In this document: one piece after another, positions 17,279-25,357 of the stretch
Position numbering within the stretch: position 1 is the first letter of the stretch
Layout of the letters: each line of letters begins with the position of its first letter
Made by a program: the position numbers and the translations under genes
Assembly: GCA_002794515.1 (NCBI GenBank)
Contig: PGTJ01000001.1
Span: 1 to 34,230 of the forward strand
DNA length: 34,230 bases
From: Phototrophicales bacterium
GTDB lineage: Bacteria; Chloroflexota; Anaerolineae; Aggregatilineales; Phototrophicaceae
Direction: 5' to 3'
Notes under the pieces: model-generated
Seen by the model: only the letters and a program-made list of their open reading frames with translations
What the model was told of the DNA's origin: nothing
The model's database searches: none

Positions 17279-18262
17279 ATGGAACAGGTCAGCACATCGA
17301 TCAACACCGCCAGCACCGTCCAATCGAGGCGCATCAAACACCCCACATGGCGACATCTCATCCCGTATTTGCTCATCGCCCCTACGCTTATCTTTGTCGG
17401 ATTGTTCACCATTTATCCCACCATCCGCACCTTTGAGCAAAGCCTGTATCAACCAGGGATGAATGTCCGTAATGAGCGCGGGCAACGGGTGCAACAACCC
17501 GATACATTCGTGGGATTGCAGAATTATGCCGATTTATTCATTCCGCAAACCCCGCCCCACCCGATTGTCGGGGGATTTTTGCAAATATTGAGCAATACCA
17601 TCGTCTTTGCGGTGGCATCGGTAGGCATCACCTTGCCGTTATCATTCGGTATGGCATTGTTGATGAATCGTGCCATTCGGGGCAGGGCATTATGGCGATT
17701 TAGCCTATTTTATCCCGTGTTGTTGCCCCTCATCGGCGGGGCGAGTATGTGGGCATTTTTATATGGCAATTCGGGCGGGCTAATAAACACCGTTCTGCGG
17801 TCGCTAAATATCCCCACCCAAGATTGGCTAAACACACCCGATTTGGTATTGTGGTCGGTGATTGTGGTGAATATCTGGAAGCAAGCGGGCTTTTATATGA
17901 TCTTTTATCTGGCGGGGTTGCAATCTATCCCAAAGGATATTTACGAGGCGGCGGCATTAGATGGTGCATCCTATTTTCAGCAATTATTCACCATCACCAT
18001 CCCGTTATTGCGCCGAACCACCTTATTTTTATTGGTGATTGCTTCGACATATGCCTTTCAGACGGTGGAACAATTAGATGTGTTGAATAAAGGGATGCCC
18101 GCCAACCGCGCCAATTTGTTGTTATGGTATATCTATCAGATGTATCCATCATCACAAGCACGCGGATATGTCAATGCCATTTCGATGGTGCTGGTGGTGA
18201 TCTTATTCACCTTCACCTTCATCAATTTCGCCTTTTTTGAACGGAGGTCAGCCGATGAATAA
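17279..18262 (+). CDS. ABC importer permease (UgpA/MalF-like)
   Basis: The 327-residue inner-membrane protein has a cytosolic N-terminus and about six membrane segments, starting with IPYLLIAPTLIFVGLFTIYP. The EAA loop that docks on the ATPase is clear: YEAAALDGAS followed by FQQLFTITIPLL. It forms the translocation pore with the next gene product. The layout (a short first periplasmic loop, no large MalF insertion) fits the UgpA group of sugar and glycerol-phosphate importers. The next gene starts inside the end of this one, so the two permeases are co-translated. No ATPase gene is present in the operon; a shared MsmK-type ATPase elsewhere is likely. Confidence 0.93.
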   Translation: MEQVSTSINTASTVQSRRIKHPTWRHLIPYLLIAPTLIFVGLFTIYPTIRTFEQSLYQPGMNVRNERGQRVQQPDTFVGLQNYADLFIPQTPPHPIVGGFLQILSNTIVFAVASVGITLPLSFGMALLMNRAIRGRALWRFSLFYPVLLPLIGGASMWAFLYGNSGGLINTVLRSLNIPTQDWLNTPDLVLWSVIVVNIWKQAGFYMIFYLAGLQSIPKDIYEAAALDGASYFQQLFTITIPLLRRTTLFLLVIASTYAFQTVEQLDVLNKGMPANRANLLLWYIYQMYPSSQARGYVNAISMVLVVILFTFTFINFAFFERRSADE

Positions 18263-19082
18263 GCGCAACGGATGGAGTGTTCTCGCCGACATCATCACCG
18301 TCATCCTCAGTTTGATATGGGTTGCCCCGTTGTTTTTCGCGCTGTTGATTAGCATCCGCCCGACATCTGACCCGCTCGGCACAGGCAATATTTTCTTTGG
18401 TCGGACGATCACGCTGGAAAATTATCAACGCGCCCTCGAACTTGCCCCCTGGCAATGGCATTATCTGACCAGCATTTTGGTGGTGGTCGGGGTGTTGGTG
18501 GTACAACTCATCACCATCACCATGGCAGGGTATGCCTTCGCACGCATGAAATTTTGGGGGCGGAATGCCCTGCTATTCATTTTGCTCATTCAATTGATGA
18601 TACCCAGTGGGGTATTGGTGGTGCAAAATTTGAACATCATGCGCCAAATCAATTTGTTCGATACCCGTTGGGCGTTGATGATGCCCTATTGGGGGTCGGT
18701 ATTTGGGGTATTGCTCATGCGCCAAACCTTCCGCGAAATACCACCCGAACTCGAAGAAGCGGCACGAATTGACGGGGCGAATTTATTCCAGATTTTGCGA
18801 TTTGTCTATATCCCGCTCTCCATTCCGACCTATGTCGCCTTCGCGTTGGTCTCGGTGAGCGCCCGTTGGAACGAATTTTTGTGGCCCGCGATGGTCACAC
18901 GTACCGCCGAATCGCGCCCTGTGACAACTGGCTTGAGCCAATTATTCTCTGCAACAGAAGCAGGCACGAATTATGGACAATTGATGGCGGGGACAATTTT
19001 GGTCGTTGCGCCATTGGTGGTGTTGTTCATCTTTTTTCAACGGCGCTTCATCGAGAGCTTCGCGTCTAGTGGGCTAAAATAG
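18255..19082 (+). CDS. ABC importer permease (UgpE/MalG-like)
   Basis: The 275-residue permease has about six membrane segments (first: ITVILSLIWVAPLFFALLIS) and the EAA loop ELEEAARIDGANLF ending in YIPLSIP. It pairs with the preceding permease. ATG at 18255 is chosen because GGAGG lies eight bases upstream and it overlaps the previous stop by eight bases; an upstream TTG at 18237 would add six residues with no binding site. It ends near the family's usual C-terminus (FFQRRFIESFASSGLK, where SG-K is common). The operon ends here, and two hairpins follow. Confidence 0.93.
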   Translation: MNKRNGWSVLADIITVILSLIWVAPLFFALLISIRPTSDPLGTGNIFFGRTITLENYQRALELAPWQWHYLTSILVVVGVLVVQLITITMAGYAFARMKFWGRNALLFILLIQLMIPSGVLVVQNLNIMRQINLFDTRWALMMPYWGSVFGVLLMRQTFREIPPELEEAARIDGANLFQILRFVYIPLSIPTYVAFALVSVSARWNEFLWPAMVTRTAESRPVTTGLSQLFSATEAGTNYGQLMAGTILVVAPLVVLFIFFQRRFIESFASSGLK

Positions 19083-19103
19083 AGGGGCAGTTTTCATCAA
19101 TAT

Positions 19104-19170
19104 CTATCCGCATTGCGGGATAGGTGGAACTGTTGATATAATCTGACAGAGAGGGCATAACACCCCCTCT
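19104..19170. terminator. Two hairpins between convergent genes
   Basis: CTATCCGC with GCGGGATAG (19104-19123, one bulged G) and AGAGGG with CCCTCT (19150-19170). They fill the gap between the permease gene and the convergent SH3b gene and probably end one transcript each. Neither has a long T run. Confidence 0.5.
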
Positions 19171-19183
19171 GCCAAATCATCAC

Positions 19184-20188
19184 TCATGGGATGACGGGGA
19201 TAGGCAAACGCCCTAAGTTGCGGATTGCGCCCGCATCGGCTTTGAACCAGCCCTCGACCAAGACATCCCCACATACAGCTTGTACCAAATACCAGCTGCT
19301 GTCGCCAGTCCTGCCCAAAATGACATATTCGAGATTGCCTGGCAATTGGCAGATGGTCGCGCCCCGTTCTGATGGCGTGGCACGTAACGGGGTGGTAATC
19401 CACAAGAAGAAGCGTGGGGGCAAAATTTCGCCTTGTGCTTCTTCTGGGCTTAAAATGGGGACATTGTTCAAATTGCCCCGCACCAGCACCAAATCGCCAT
19501 TAATCCAACCACGGGTCTCGTCCACCTCGACAAACCACCAGGTACGGGCTTCATTCACACCCAATACAATCAATTCTGTGCCACCATTCACCCGTGCGAC
19601 AATCGTATAGCGCACACCATCACCACTACGTAAATTGGCGCGGAAGGTATTGACAATCAGATACCCTTCATAATCTCTGCCGATATTTTGTGGATTCGCC
19701 ACCAGGGGCGAGGATTGATTGATGGCAACCGATGGCGATGGCGGTTGAATGGGCGGGAATGGCAGGGGTGTGAGGAAGGCAGGGAAGTTATCACATGTGC
19801 CTTGCACACTATACACGGGTTGTTGTGGCAATCCATTGCCCGCCGAACTAACCACATAAACGGTGAGCGGGTTGGCGGTTGGGGCGGTTGTCCAACGGAA
19901 TGAGACACCATCGGTGATATATAGCCCGCCACCAATGATGAACGACTCGGCAACGGGTCCAAAAATGATTTTGCCCGTGCCGTCAGTGGCATAAATCACC
20001 AATTCTTCGCGCCCAATGCCGGTGTTATCACGGGTGAGGACGAATCCACCGCCATTGCTCCGAAAGCCATCACAAGTCACTGTCCAACTGGCTCTATCGC
20101 GCTCCGCCGCGCCCGCTACAAAGGTGTTCATCAATACCACCACACCAATCATCAACAGGATGCGCCAACGCCCATCTCGCAAAAACAT
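19184..20188 (-). CDS. Exported protein with two SH3b-like domains
   Basis: The 334-residue product has a signal peptide or anchor (hydrophobic about residues 9-26). An N-terminal beta-rich domain (about 34-132) contains two cysteines (VTCDGF and GTCDNF) that could form a disulfide. A Pro-rich linker (about 136-160) leads to two SH3b-like domains: about 175-238 (RANLRSGDGVRYTIVARV, WWFVEV, GWINGDLV) and about 265-325 (PLRATPSERGATICQL, WYLVQAVCG, GWFKAD). SH3b domains commonly bind cell-wall peptides. The N-terminal domain is not recognised. The start is supported by AAAGGG about eight bases upstream. It is divergent from a lipoprotein gene across 229 bases that hold overlapping inverted repeats. 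Confidence 0.8.
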   Translation of the reverse strand: MFLRDGRWRILLMIGVVVLMNTFVAGAAERDRASWTVTCDGFRSNGGGFVLTRDNTGIGREELVIYATDGTGKIIFGPVAESFIIGGGLYITDGVSFRWTTAPTANPLTVYVVSSAGNGLPQQPVYSVQGTCDNFPAFLTPLPFPPIQPPSPSVAINQSSPLVANPQNIGRDYEGYLIVNTFRANLRSGDGVRYTIVARVNGGTELIVLGVNEARTWWFVEVDETRGWINGDLVLVRGNLNNVPILSPEEAQGEILPPRFFLWITTPLRATPSERGATICQLPGNLEYVILGRTGDSSWYLVQAVCGDVLVEGWFKADAGAIRNLGRLPIPVIP

Positions 20189-20251
20189 ATTCTTTGCCCT
20201 TTCTCAGATACAAAATGTTGCCAAAGTAATATTTATCTACCCTAATCATGC

Positions 20252-20284
20252 GCTAAAAAGGCATTTTTAGCAACTTATTGCTAA
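20252..20284. repeat. Two overlapping, mutually exclusive inverted repeats
   Basis: GCTAAAAA with TTTTTAGC (20252-20271, 4-base gap) and TTAGCAA with TTGCTAA (20267-20284, 4-base gap) share the segment TTAGC, so only one can fold at a time. They lie in the 229-base region between the divergent SH3b and lipoprotein genes, closer to the SH3b start. They may be an operator or a leader switch of that gene. Otherwise this gap shows only the extended -10 at 20349-20357. Confidence 0.45.
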
Positions 20285-20348
20285 CAAAACGTTAGATAAG
20301 ACTTGGCTTGATAAACCATGAGAAAAACTACCATCCATCAGCGAAATA

Positions 20349-20357
20349 TGCTACTAT
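20349..20357 (+). promoter_or_regulatory. Possible extended -10 element of the lipoprotein gene
   Basis: TG-C-TACTAT lies 60 bases ahead of the start codon; TATGAT at 20355-20360 is an overlapping alternative. No good -35 is seen. Confidence 0.35.
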
Positions 20358-20417
20358 GATAAAAAAAGGTCATATAACTTTTCGCCCAATGTTCGGATAT
20401 GCTGGTTATGTTAGTCC

Positions 20418-21092
20418 ATGAAGATGATTGTGATTATCTGCATTTTATTGATGATGATAACAGGTTGTGCGCCTTCATCTGAATCCGATGATGGTGCGCG
20501 TGTTATTGCCACACAACCACCCACACTCACGACCACCACTGACATTGTCACCCTGACCATCGAAGATATAACCCTCACGTTGCCCTACCCCAAAGAATGG
20601 GAGACATATACAACTGAATATGGTGTTGTGTTGGCGGAATATCTGGGGTCGGTGGCAACAGAGGGGCAATTGGGTGGCATTTTGATTCACCTATTCGTGC
20701 CACCACTGGCGGAAATGGATTTACCCGTTAGTCAGGATGATAACCGCGCCATGAGCATTTTGCGCGAGATTTTATCGCATCCCAATTATGTCGGCACGGC
20801 AACCGTCAGCGACCTGCGCCCATTTTTGTGGGATGGTTTGGATTGCGCCTATTATCTGATGGATAATGGCGAGGGCAACTTGACGATTGTCATCGGCATA
20901 TTCGATGCCACCAGCAACAAACTGGTGACGGTCAGCATGAGCGCCCCGCAAGATCAACAAGAACGCATCCGCACCGCATTGCCGATTCTTTTGGATGATT
21001 TGGTGATTAACAACCAACAACTATCGGGCATGGTACTCGATGCGGTGTTGCCCAACCCACTGATATTCCCACGACATACCCGCGCATCGTGA
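20418..21092 (+). CDS. Lipoprotein of unknown function
   Basis: The 224-residue protein begins with a short lipoprotein signal (lipobox I14-T-G-C17) and a Ser/Thr-rich spacer (about 18-45). The rest (about 46-205) reads as one mixed alpha/beta domain: ITLTLPYPKEWETY, then GVVLAEYLG, a helix rich in Asp (SQDDNRAMSILREILS), DGLDCAYYLMDN, and strands such as NKLVTVSMSAPQ, ending in a helix. This order (an amphipathic 'P-W' strand, a helix, and strands that carry a regular I/V pattern) loosely recalls the PsbP/DUF1795-like fold, but I do not assign it. It has no visible catalytic motif. No strong ribosome binding site is seen ahead of the ATG. It is a single-gene unit. Confidence 0.7.
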   Translation: MKMIVIICILLMMITGCAPSSESDDGARVIATQPPTLTTTTDIVTLTIEDITLTLPYPKEWETYTTEYGVVLAEYLGSVATEGQLGGILIHLFVPPLAEMDLPVSQDDNRAMSILREILSHPNYVGTATVSDLRPFLWDGLDCAYYLMDNGEGNLTIVIGIFDATSNKLVTVSMSAPQDQQERIRTALPILLDDLVINNQQLSGMVLDAVLPNPLIFPRHTRAS

Positions 21093-21149
21093 GATCATCA
21101 TCGTCAAAATCTTGTTTTGGATATAACATGTTGTAATGGCATCTTTGTG

Positions 21150-21177
21150 TTGGTCATCGTCACATTTGTGTTATAAT
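21150..21177 (+). promoter_or_regulatory. Extended -10 promoter of the small acidic protein/VanW operon
   Basis: TTGGTC (21150-21155), 16 bases, then a consensus TATAAT (21172-21177) with the extended TG at 21169-21170. It precedes the small acidic protein gene by 45 bases. Confidence 0.75.
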
Positions 21178-21221
21178 CCGTGTGTGGATGACACTTCTTT
21201 ATGGATGCAAGGAGTTAGGGT

Positions 21222-21503
21222 ATGTCTGCAACATACGACAAATTGAAAGCATTGCTCGATACGCAAAAATCGCTGAGTGATGAAGATATTACCAAAGCCA
21301 TCACCGAAAGTGGCGAAATGACCGATGAAGAAAAGATGAAACTCGAAGCCGACCGACTCGAAGTTGCCAAGTCAACAGCGACAGGGGTTGTGACGATGGA
21401 ACAATACCTAGAGGCGTGTAAAGTATTAGATACCGCTGAAGAAGGGTCTGAGGAATATAAGAAAGCCGAAGCCCTTGTGGAGCAATATGAGAAAGGTCAA
21501 TAG
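21222..21503 (+). CDS. Small acidic helical protein of unknown function
   Basis: The 93-residue protein has no signal peptide and no cysteine-rich or enzyme motif, apart from one Cys (EACKVLD). It is rich in Glu, Asp and Lys and should be nearly all helix, with about four helices: 4-14, 19-30, 33-50 and 58-91. The spacing of hydrophobic residues suggests a small helical bundle. Its gene has its own strong promoter and ribosome binding site (AAGGAG at 21209-21214) and is followed immediately by the VanW gene, whose ATG starts right after this stop. Strong expression and tight coupling suggest a role linked to the VanW protein, possibly as a cytosolic partner, but the function is unknown. Confidence 0.8.
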   Translation: MSATYDKLKALLDTQKSLSDEDITKAITESGEMTDEEKMKLEADRLEVAKSTATGVVTMEQYLEACKVLDTAEEGSEEYKKAEALVEQYEKGQ

Positions 21504-23387
21504 ATGACGACCTATCCATCACAAGAACGCTTTATCCCCTATCCACAACCCCAGCCAGAAGATCCCATCGGCATTAATCCGTGGTGGGTTCGCCTGCCCA
21601 TCCTCGTGGTGACGGGCGGTGTGTTGTTGGTCTTGGTGCTGATTATGGCGCTGGCGAGTTTTCGCCTGAGTTACGTTGATCGCATCACGCCAGGCGTTTA
21701 TGTGAATGGTATTTCGTTGGGTGGCATGAGCCAATCAGAGGCGGTGAATGCCCTCTCGCAATGGTTCACCTACCCCAATAGCACCGTGTTCACCTTCCGT
21801 CATGGGGAGCAAATTTGGCAATTCACGGCGGGCGAATTGGGTGTCTCGTTTGATGTCGAAGGCACAGTGGCACAAGCCCTCGCGGTGAGCAACAATCCAT
21901 CGGCGATACGCGCCTTATTCGACCAAGCATCGGCATGGTTCAGTGGCAAGGCAATCGCCCCAATTTTGCGCTACGACCCCAATATGGCATATCAAAAATT
22001 GATGATGATTGCCCAACAAGTCAACCGCCCGCCCCAAAATGCCCATCTGGAATTGCGCGGGACACAACTCATCACCGCCCCTGCCCAAATGGGATATACG
22101 ATGGATGTGGATGCGACACTCGCCCGTTTATCGCCTTACCTGCAAAATTTATATGGCGGTGCAGAATTGCCCCTGGTGGTACATGAAACCGCACCCGCAC
22201 TGGCGAATATAGAACCGATCGCCCAGCAACTGGCGACGGTGTTTTCTGCGCCCATCCAACTCACCGCGCAAGGGATGAATGGCGAGATCTTGGGTCCATG
22301 GACGATTAGCACCGATCAACTCATGGCATTAGTCCGCCTCGAATTAGTGGATAATGGCGATGGCACATTCACCTACGCCCCACGCATCGATATGAGCGCC
22401 TTCGCCCAATCGCTCGAAGCGCTCGCGCCTGGTCTGATCGGCTTGCCCAAAGATGGACGGTTTCATTTTGATGATGCCACGGGGCAATTGGTCATGATTC
22501 AACCATCTGTATCGGGGCGGTCGCTGAATATACAAGCAACATTAGCCGCGCTCGAAACCGCCGTATTCAGCCCGACCAACCGCGTTGTGCCGATGGTGTT
22601 CGATTATACGCCTGCACGTTATCATGATCAAATCACCGCCCAAGAATTGGGCATCACGCAGATGGTCGGCGAAGCCACCACCCTATTCACAGGCTCTGGT
22701 GCGAATCGGGTGCATAATATCATACAAGGTGCGAGGCGTTTTGATGGTATCATCCTCGCCCCGGATGAAGAATTGAACTTCAACGCCATTTTGGGCGATG
22801 TATCGGTCGAAGCGGGCTTTGTAGAGAGCAAAGTCATTTCGGGTGAACGCACAACCGATGGCATCGGCGGGGGCATTTGCCAAGTCAGTACCACGCTGTT
22901 CCGCGCCGCGTTAAATGGTGGCTATTGGATTAATGAACGCAGTGGTCATGCCTATCGGGTGGGCTTTTATGAATTAAACTCGCCACCAGGGTTAGATGCC
23001 GCCATCTGGACACCCAGCCAGAATTTCCGTTTTGTGAATGATAGCCCCTATCACCTGTTGATCGAGGCGGAGGTGTTTCCTGAACGCAACGAAATTCAAT
23101 TCCGTTTATATAGCACCAATCCCGGACAGGTTGTGGAAATTTTGCCACCGACCATCCAAAACGAAACTCCTGCCCTACCACCTCGTTATGAGGTGAATTA
23201 CGATTTACGTCCTGGTCAAATTATTCAGGTGGACTGGGCGGTGAGTGGTGCAGATGTGACCACCGTGCGCCTCATCAAAGACCTGAATGGCAAGGTGATC
23301 CGCACCGATCGCGTCTTCACCCACTATCAACCGTGGGGCGCGATTTATCAGGTTGCGCCCGGCGATGCCCGCCTGAATAGCCCATAG
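21504..23387 (+). CDS. VanW family membrane protein with peptidoglycan-binding-type and G5-like domains
   Basis: The 627-residue protein has a Pro-rich cytosolic N-terminus, one membrane anchor (about residues 30-54) and a long extracytoplasmic part. Two repeats of the kind seen beside VanW and YkuD domains (peptidoglycan-binding type 4) lie about 60-200 and 210-390, followed by the VanW domain (about 405-545) with the typical RRFDGIILAPDEELNFN and DGIGGGICQVSTTLFRAAL segments. A C-terminal G5-like beta domain covers about 560-627. VanW is named from a vancomycin-resistance cluster, but its role is not established and this protein gives no evidence of resistance. It is likely to act at the wall. 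The ATG directly follows the stop of the small acidic protein gene, so the two are co-translated. Confidence 0.9.
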   Translation: MTTYPSQERFIPYPQPQPEDPIGINPWWVRLPILVVTGGVLLVLVLIMALASFRLSYVDRITPGVYVNGISLGGMSQSEAVNALSQWFTYPNSTVFTFRHGEQIWQFTAGELGVSFDVEGTVAQALAVSNNPSAIRALFDQASAWFSGKAIAPILRYDPNMAYQKLMMIAQQVNRPPQNAHLELRGTQLITAPAQMGYTMDVDATLARLSPYLQNLYGGAELPLVVHETAPALANIEPIAQQLATVFSAPIQLTAQGMNGEILGPWTISTDQLMALVRLELVDNGDGTFTYAPRIDMSAFAQSLEALAPGLIGLPKDGRFHFDDATGQLVMIQPSVSGRSLNIQATLAALETAVFSPTNRVVPMVFDYTPARYHDQITAQELGITQMVGEATTLFTGSGANRVHNIIQGARRFDGIILAPDEELNFNAILGDVSVEAGFVESKVISGERTTDGIGGGICQVSTTLFRAALNGGYWINERSGHAYRVGFYELNSPPGLDAAIWTPSQNFRFVNDSPYHLLIEAEVFPERNEIQFRLYSTNPGQVVEILPPTIQNETPALPPRYEVNYDLRPGQIIQVDWAVSGADVTTVRLIKDLNGKVIRTDRVFTHYQPWGAIYQVAPGDARLNSP

Positions 23388-23395
23388 GGGACACG

Positions 23396-23532
23396 ATGCC
23401 AATTCGCTATCCGCATAATCTCTTTCGGGGGATTAACCCGATGCTCAAACTCATCACAGGGGGCGCATAGCTTTCATACGGTGCATATCACCGATTTGAT
23501 GAAATTGCTCCGCAAAGGATTACAGGATATAT
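23396..23532 (+). pseudogene. Frameshifted N-terminal remnant, DUF4058-like
   Basis: An ATG nine bases after the VanW stop opens a 24-codon frame (RYPHNLFRGINPMLK) that stops at 23468-23470. Another frame then continues the sense: HSFHTVHITDLMKLLRKGL up to a stop at 23530-23532. Removing one A from the AAA run at 23447-23449 joins the two as MPIRYPHNLFRGINP-MLNSSQG-HSFHTVHITDL. This resembles the first 45 residues of the DUF4058-like proteins common in Chloroflexota ('G(I/M)(N/D)P-L...FH...'). The rest of the gene is absent. The family call is from memory and moderate; the frameshift pattern is direct. Confidence 0.5.
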
Positions 23533-23561
23533 AATGAATATCGTGGTGTTGCAAAATGCAA

Positions 23562-23590
23562 ATCGCCATCGATATTGAGCCGATGGCGAT
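23562..23590. terminator. Hairpin downstream of the sigma factor gene
   Basis: A perfect 10-bp stem, ATCGCCATCG with CGATGGCGAT, around a 9-base loop. On the minus strand it is followed by TTTGCATTTT, and it lies 50 bases past the stop of the sigma factor gene, so it probably ends that transcript. Confidence 0.6.
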
Positions 23591-23641
23591 GGGGATAATG
23601 GACGAATTTCACCTATTGGGCGTTGCACCCATACAGACGCA

Positions 23642-24751
23642 TCACAGATAGTCGCGCAGATGACGGCTACGGCGGGGATGACGCAAGCGCCGCAATGCCT
23701 TGCCTTCGATTTGACGAATGCGCTCACGAGTCAGTCCGAATTTTTCGCCCACTTCTTCGAGTGTATAACTTTTGCCATTTTGCAAGCCAAAGCGCAAGCG
23801 CAAGATTCGCGCTTCACGCGGGGTCAGCGTGGCGAGGAGCTGTTCGATTTTTTCGTGTAATAATTTATCGTGGGTCAGTTGAGCAGGATTGGGGATGTTA
23901 TCATTTTCGATGAAATTGCCGAGTTCGCTATCTTCGTCATCACCGACAGGTTGTTCGAGGCTGAGGGGTTGCCAGCTCACTCGGAGCATCCACTGAACTT
24001 TGCGTGGCTCCATGCCCATGGCACGGGCGATTTCGTGAACATCTGGCTTGCGCCCATTTTCTTGCTCCAATTCGCGCACCACCCGATACAAACGGCGTAT
24101 TCTATCGGTCATGTGGACAGGCACGCGGATAGTTCGCCCTTGATCGGCAATAGCGCGGGTGATGGTTTGGCGGATCCACCATGTGGCATAGGTGCTAAAG
24201 CGAAAACCACGCCGATAATCAAATTTTTCGACCGCCTTCATCAAACCCAAATTACCTTCTTGGATGAGGTCTAAAAATGGCACACCCCGATTCATATATT
24301 TTTTGGCGATGCTCACCACCAGGCGGGTATTGGCGCGAATGAGATGGTCACGGGCATCTAGCCCTTGTTGCATAAGGATATACCACTCGCCAGCACGAGG
24401 ATGATTGGGGTCTTTCCAATATTTTTTACTGGCGGATATGCCCAATTCGAGGCGCTTGGCGAGTTCCGCTTCTTCTTCATTACTCAGCAGTGGCACACGC
24501 CCCATCTCTTTGAGGTATAAGCCGATGGTATCACTCGATGCGAGTAAGGCGATTTCGTATTCTTCATCCATATCATCCTCAAATTCATCGAGGTCATCGC
24601 CAAATTCACCACCAGCAAAGTCATCATCAAAATCAAATAAAAAATCTTCATCAAAAAAATCTTCGTGATGGTCATCGTCATAAAACGAGTCATCTATTTC
24701 GAGGTCAAAACCATCATGAAAATCATCATCTTCTGTATATCGATTTACCAT
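23642..24751 (-). CDS. sigA: RNA polymerase sigma-70 factor, primary type (RpoD/SigA)
   Basis: The 369-residue sigma factor shows region 1.2 (DTIGLYLKEMGRVPLLSNEEE, about 74-95), region 2 (about 137-215, with GNLGLMKAVEKFDYRRGFRF and STYATWWIRQ, which bind and melt the -10 box), region 3 (about 216-300, with VPVHM and a GRKPDVHEIARAMG helix) and region 4 (about 309-369, with the helix-turn-helix ending GLTRERIRQIEGKALRRLR, which binds the -35 box). The ending RSRHLRDYL is typical of primary sigma factors. In place of a normal region 1.1, residues about 6-66 are an extreme run of Asp, Glu and Phe. AGGGGAAG precedes the start. The gene follows a YceD gene after 27 bases and shares its promoter. 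It could also be one of several group 2 factors. Confidence 0.9.
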   Translation of the reverse strand: MVNRYTEDDDFHDGFDLEIDDSFYDDDHHEDFFDEDFLFDFDDDFAGGEFGDDLDEFEDDMDEEYEIALLASSDTIGLYLKEMGRVPLLSNEEEAELAKRLELGISASKKYWKDPNHPRAGEWYILMQQGLDARDHLIRANTRLVVSIAKKYMNRGVPFLDLIQEGNLGLMKAVEKFDYRRGFRFSTYATWWIRQTITRAIADQGRTIRVPVHMTDRIRRLYRVVRELEQENGRKPDVHEIARAMGMEPRKVQWMLRVSWQPLSLEQPVGDDEDSELGNFIENDNIPNPAQLTHDKLLHEKIEQLLATLTPREARILRLRFGLQNGKSYTLEEVGEKFGLTRERIRQIEGKALRRLRHPRRSRHLRDYL

Positions 24752-24778
24752 AATAACTTCCCCTTATGATGTATCGCA

Positions 24779-25279
24779 TTATTTTTCTAATAAGGTTTTG
24801 AGAATTGCCAAGCGCGGGTCGATGGCATCATCGGAACACGAACAAGTCTCGTAATTCCAATTCGCGCCACATTCAGGGCATAAGCCCTTGCAATCGGGTT
24901 TGCATAATGCGCGATGCGATTGTTCAATGAGGGCTTCGGCACGCAATAATGCGCCTAAATCGAGGACGGCATCCTCACCAATACGAAATTCGGTCTCGGC
25001 GGCGCTATTGAAGGCGAATAATTCTTCGATATCGAGGGTCAACACATGTTGAATGGGGTCGAGACAACGAAAACAAGCATCATCAAACGCGGTTTCGAGG
25101 TGCGATTGTACCAAAATGCCCTCTTTGGTACGGCTCATCCGCAAATTGCCCCGTATATAATTTAGGGTGATCTCATCGGAAAGTTGCACATCGGGGAAAT
25201 CGAGCATAGAGTCATTGCTTGTACCAGAACTGGCATGAAGCAAGAATCCGACATTCATTTTAAGAACACGATTATTCAT
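24779..25279 (-). CDS. yceD: YceD/DUF177 family zinc-ribbon protein
   Basis: The 166-residue protein has the DUF177 layout: an N-terminal beta domain, a first cysteine pair (CFRC), and the C-terminal signature CKPDCKGLCPECGANWNYETCSC followed by DPRLAILKTLLEK. In plants and bacteria the family is tied to 23S rRNA accumulation, and the gene usually lies before rpmF (ribosomal protein L32). Here no rpmF follows; the sigma factor gene comes instead. ATG at 25279 is chosen over a GTG one codon earlier. It is the first gene of the unit driven by the consensus promoter at 25358-25387. Confidence 0.88.
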   Translation of the reverse strand: MNNRVLKMNVGFLLHASSGTSNDSMLDFPDVQLSDEITLNYIRGNLRMSRTKEGILVQSHLETAFDDACFRCLDPIQHVLTLDIEELFAFNSAAETEFRIGEDAVLDLGALLRAEALIEQSHRALCKPDCKGLCPECGANWNYETCSCSDDAIDPRLAILKTLLEK

Positions 25280-25357
25280 CACAAGCCGCCTCTATCATGA
25301 TATAAATAAAGAGGTTCAGGGTAACATAAACTTAACAAATATTTACGTTACATTCGG

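Noticed and set aside
21504..23387. Vancomycin resistance locus
   Set aside because: VanW alone does not imply resistance; no vanHAX or vanRS genes are present.
23623..24274. Plus-strand frames opposite the sigma factor gene
   Set aside because: They have no start signals or domains; the minus strand carries a complete sigma-70 factor.
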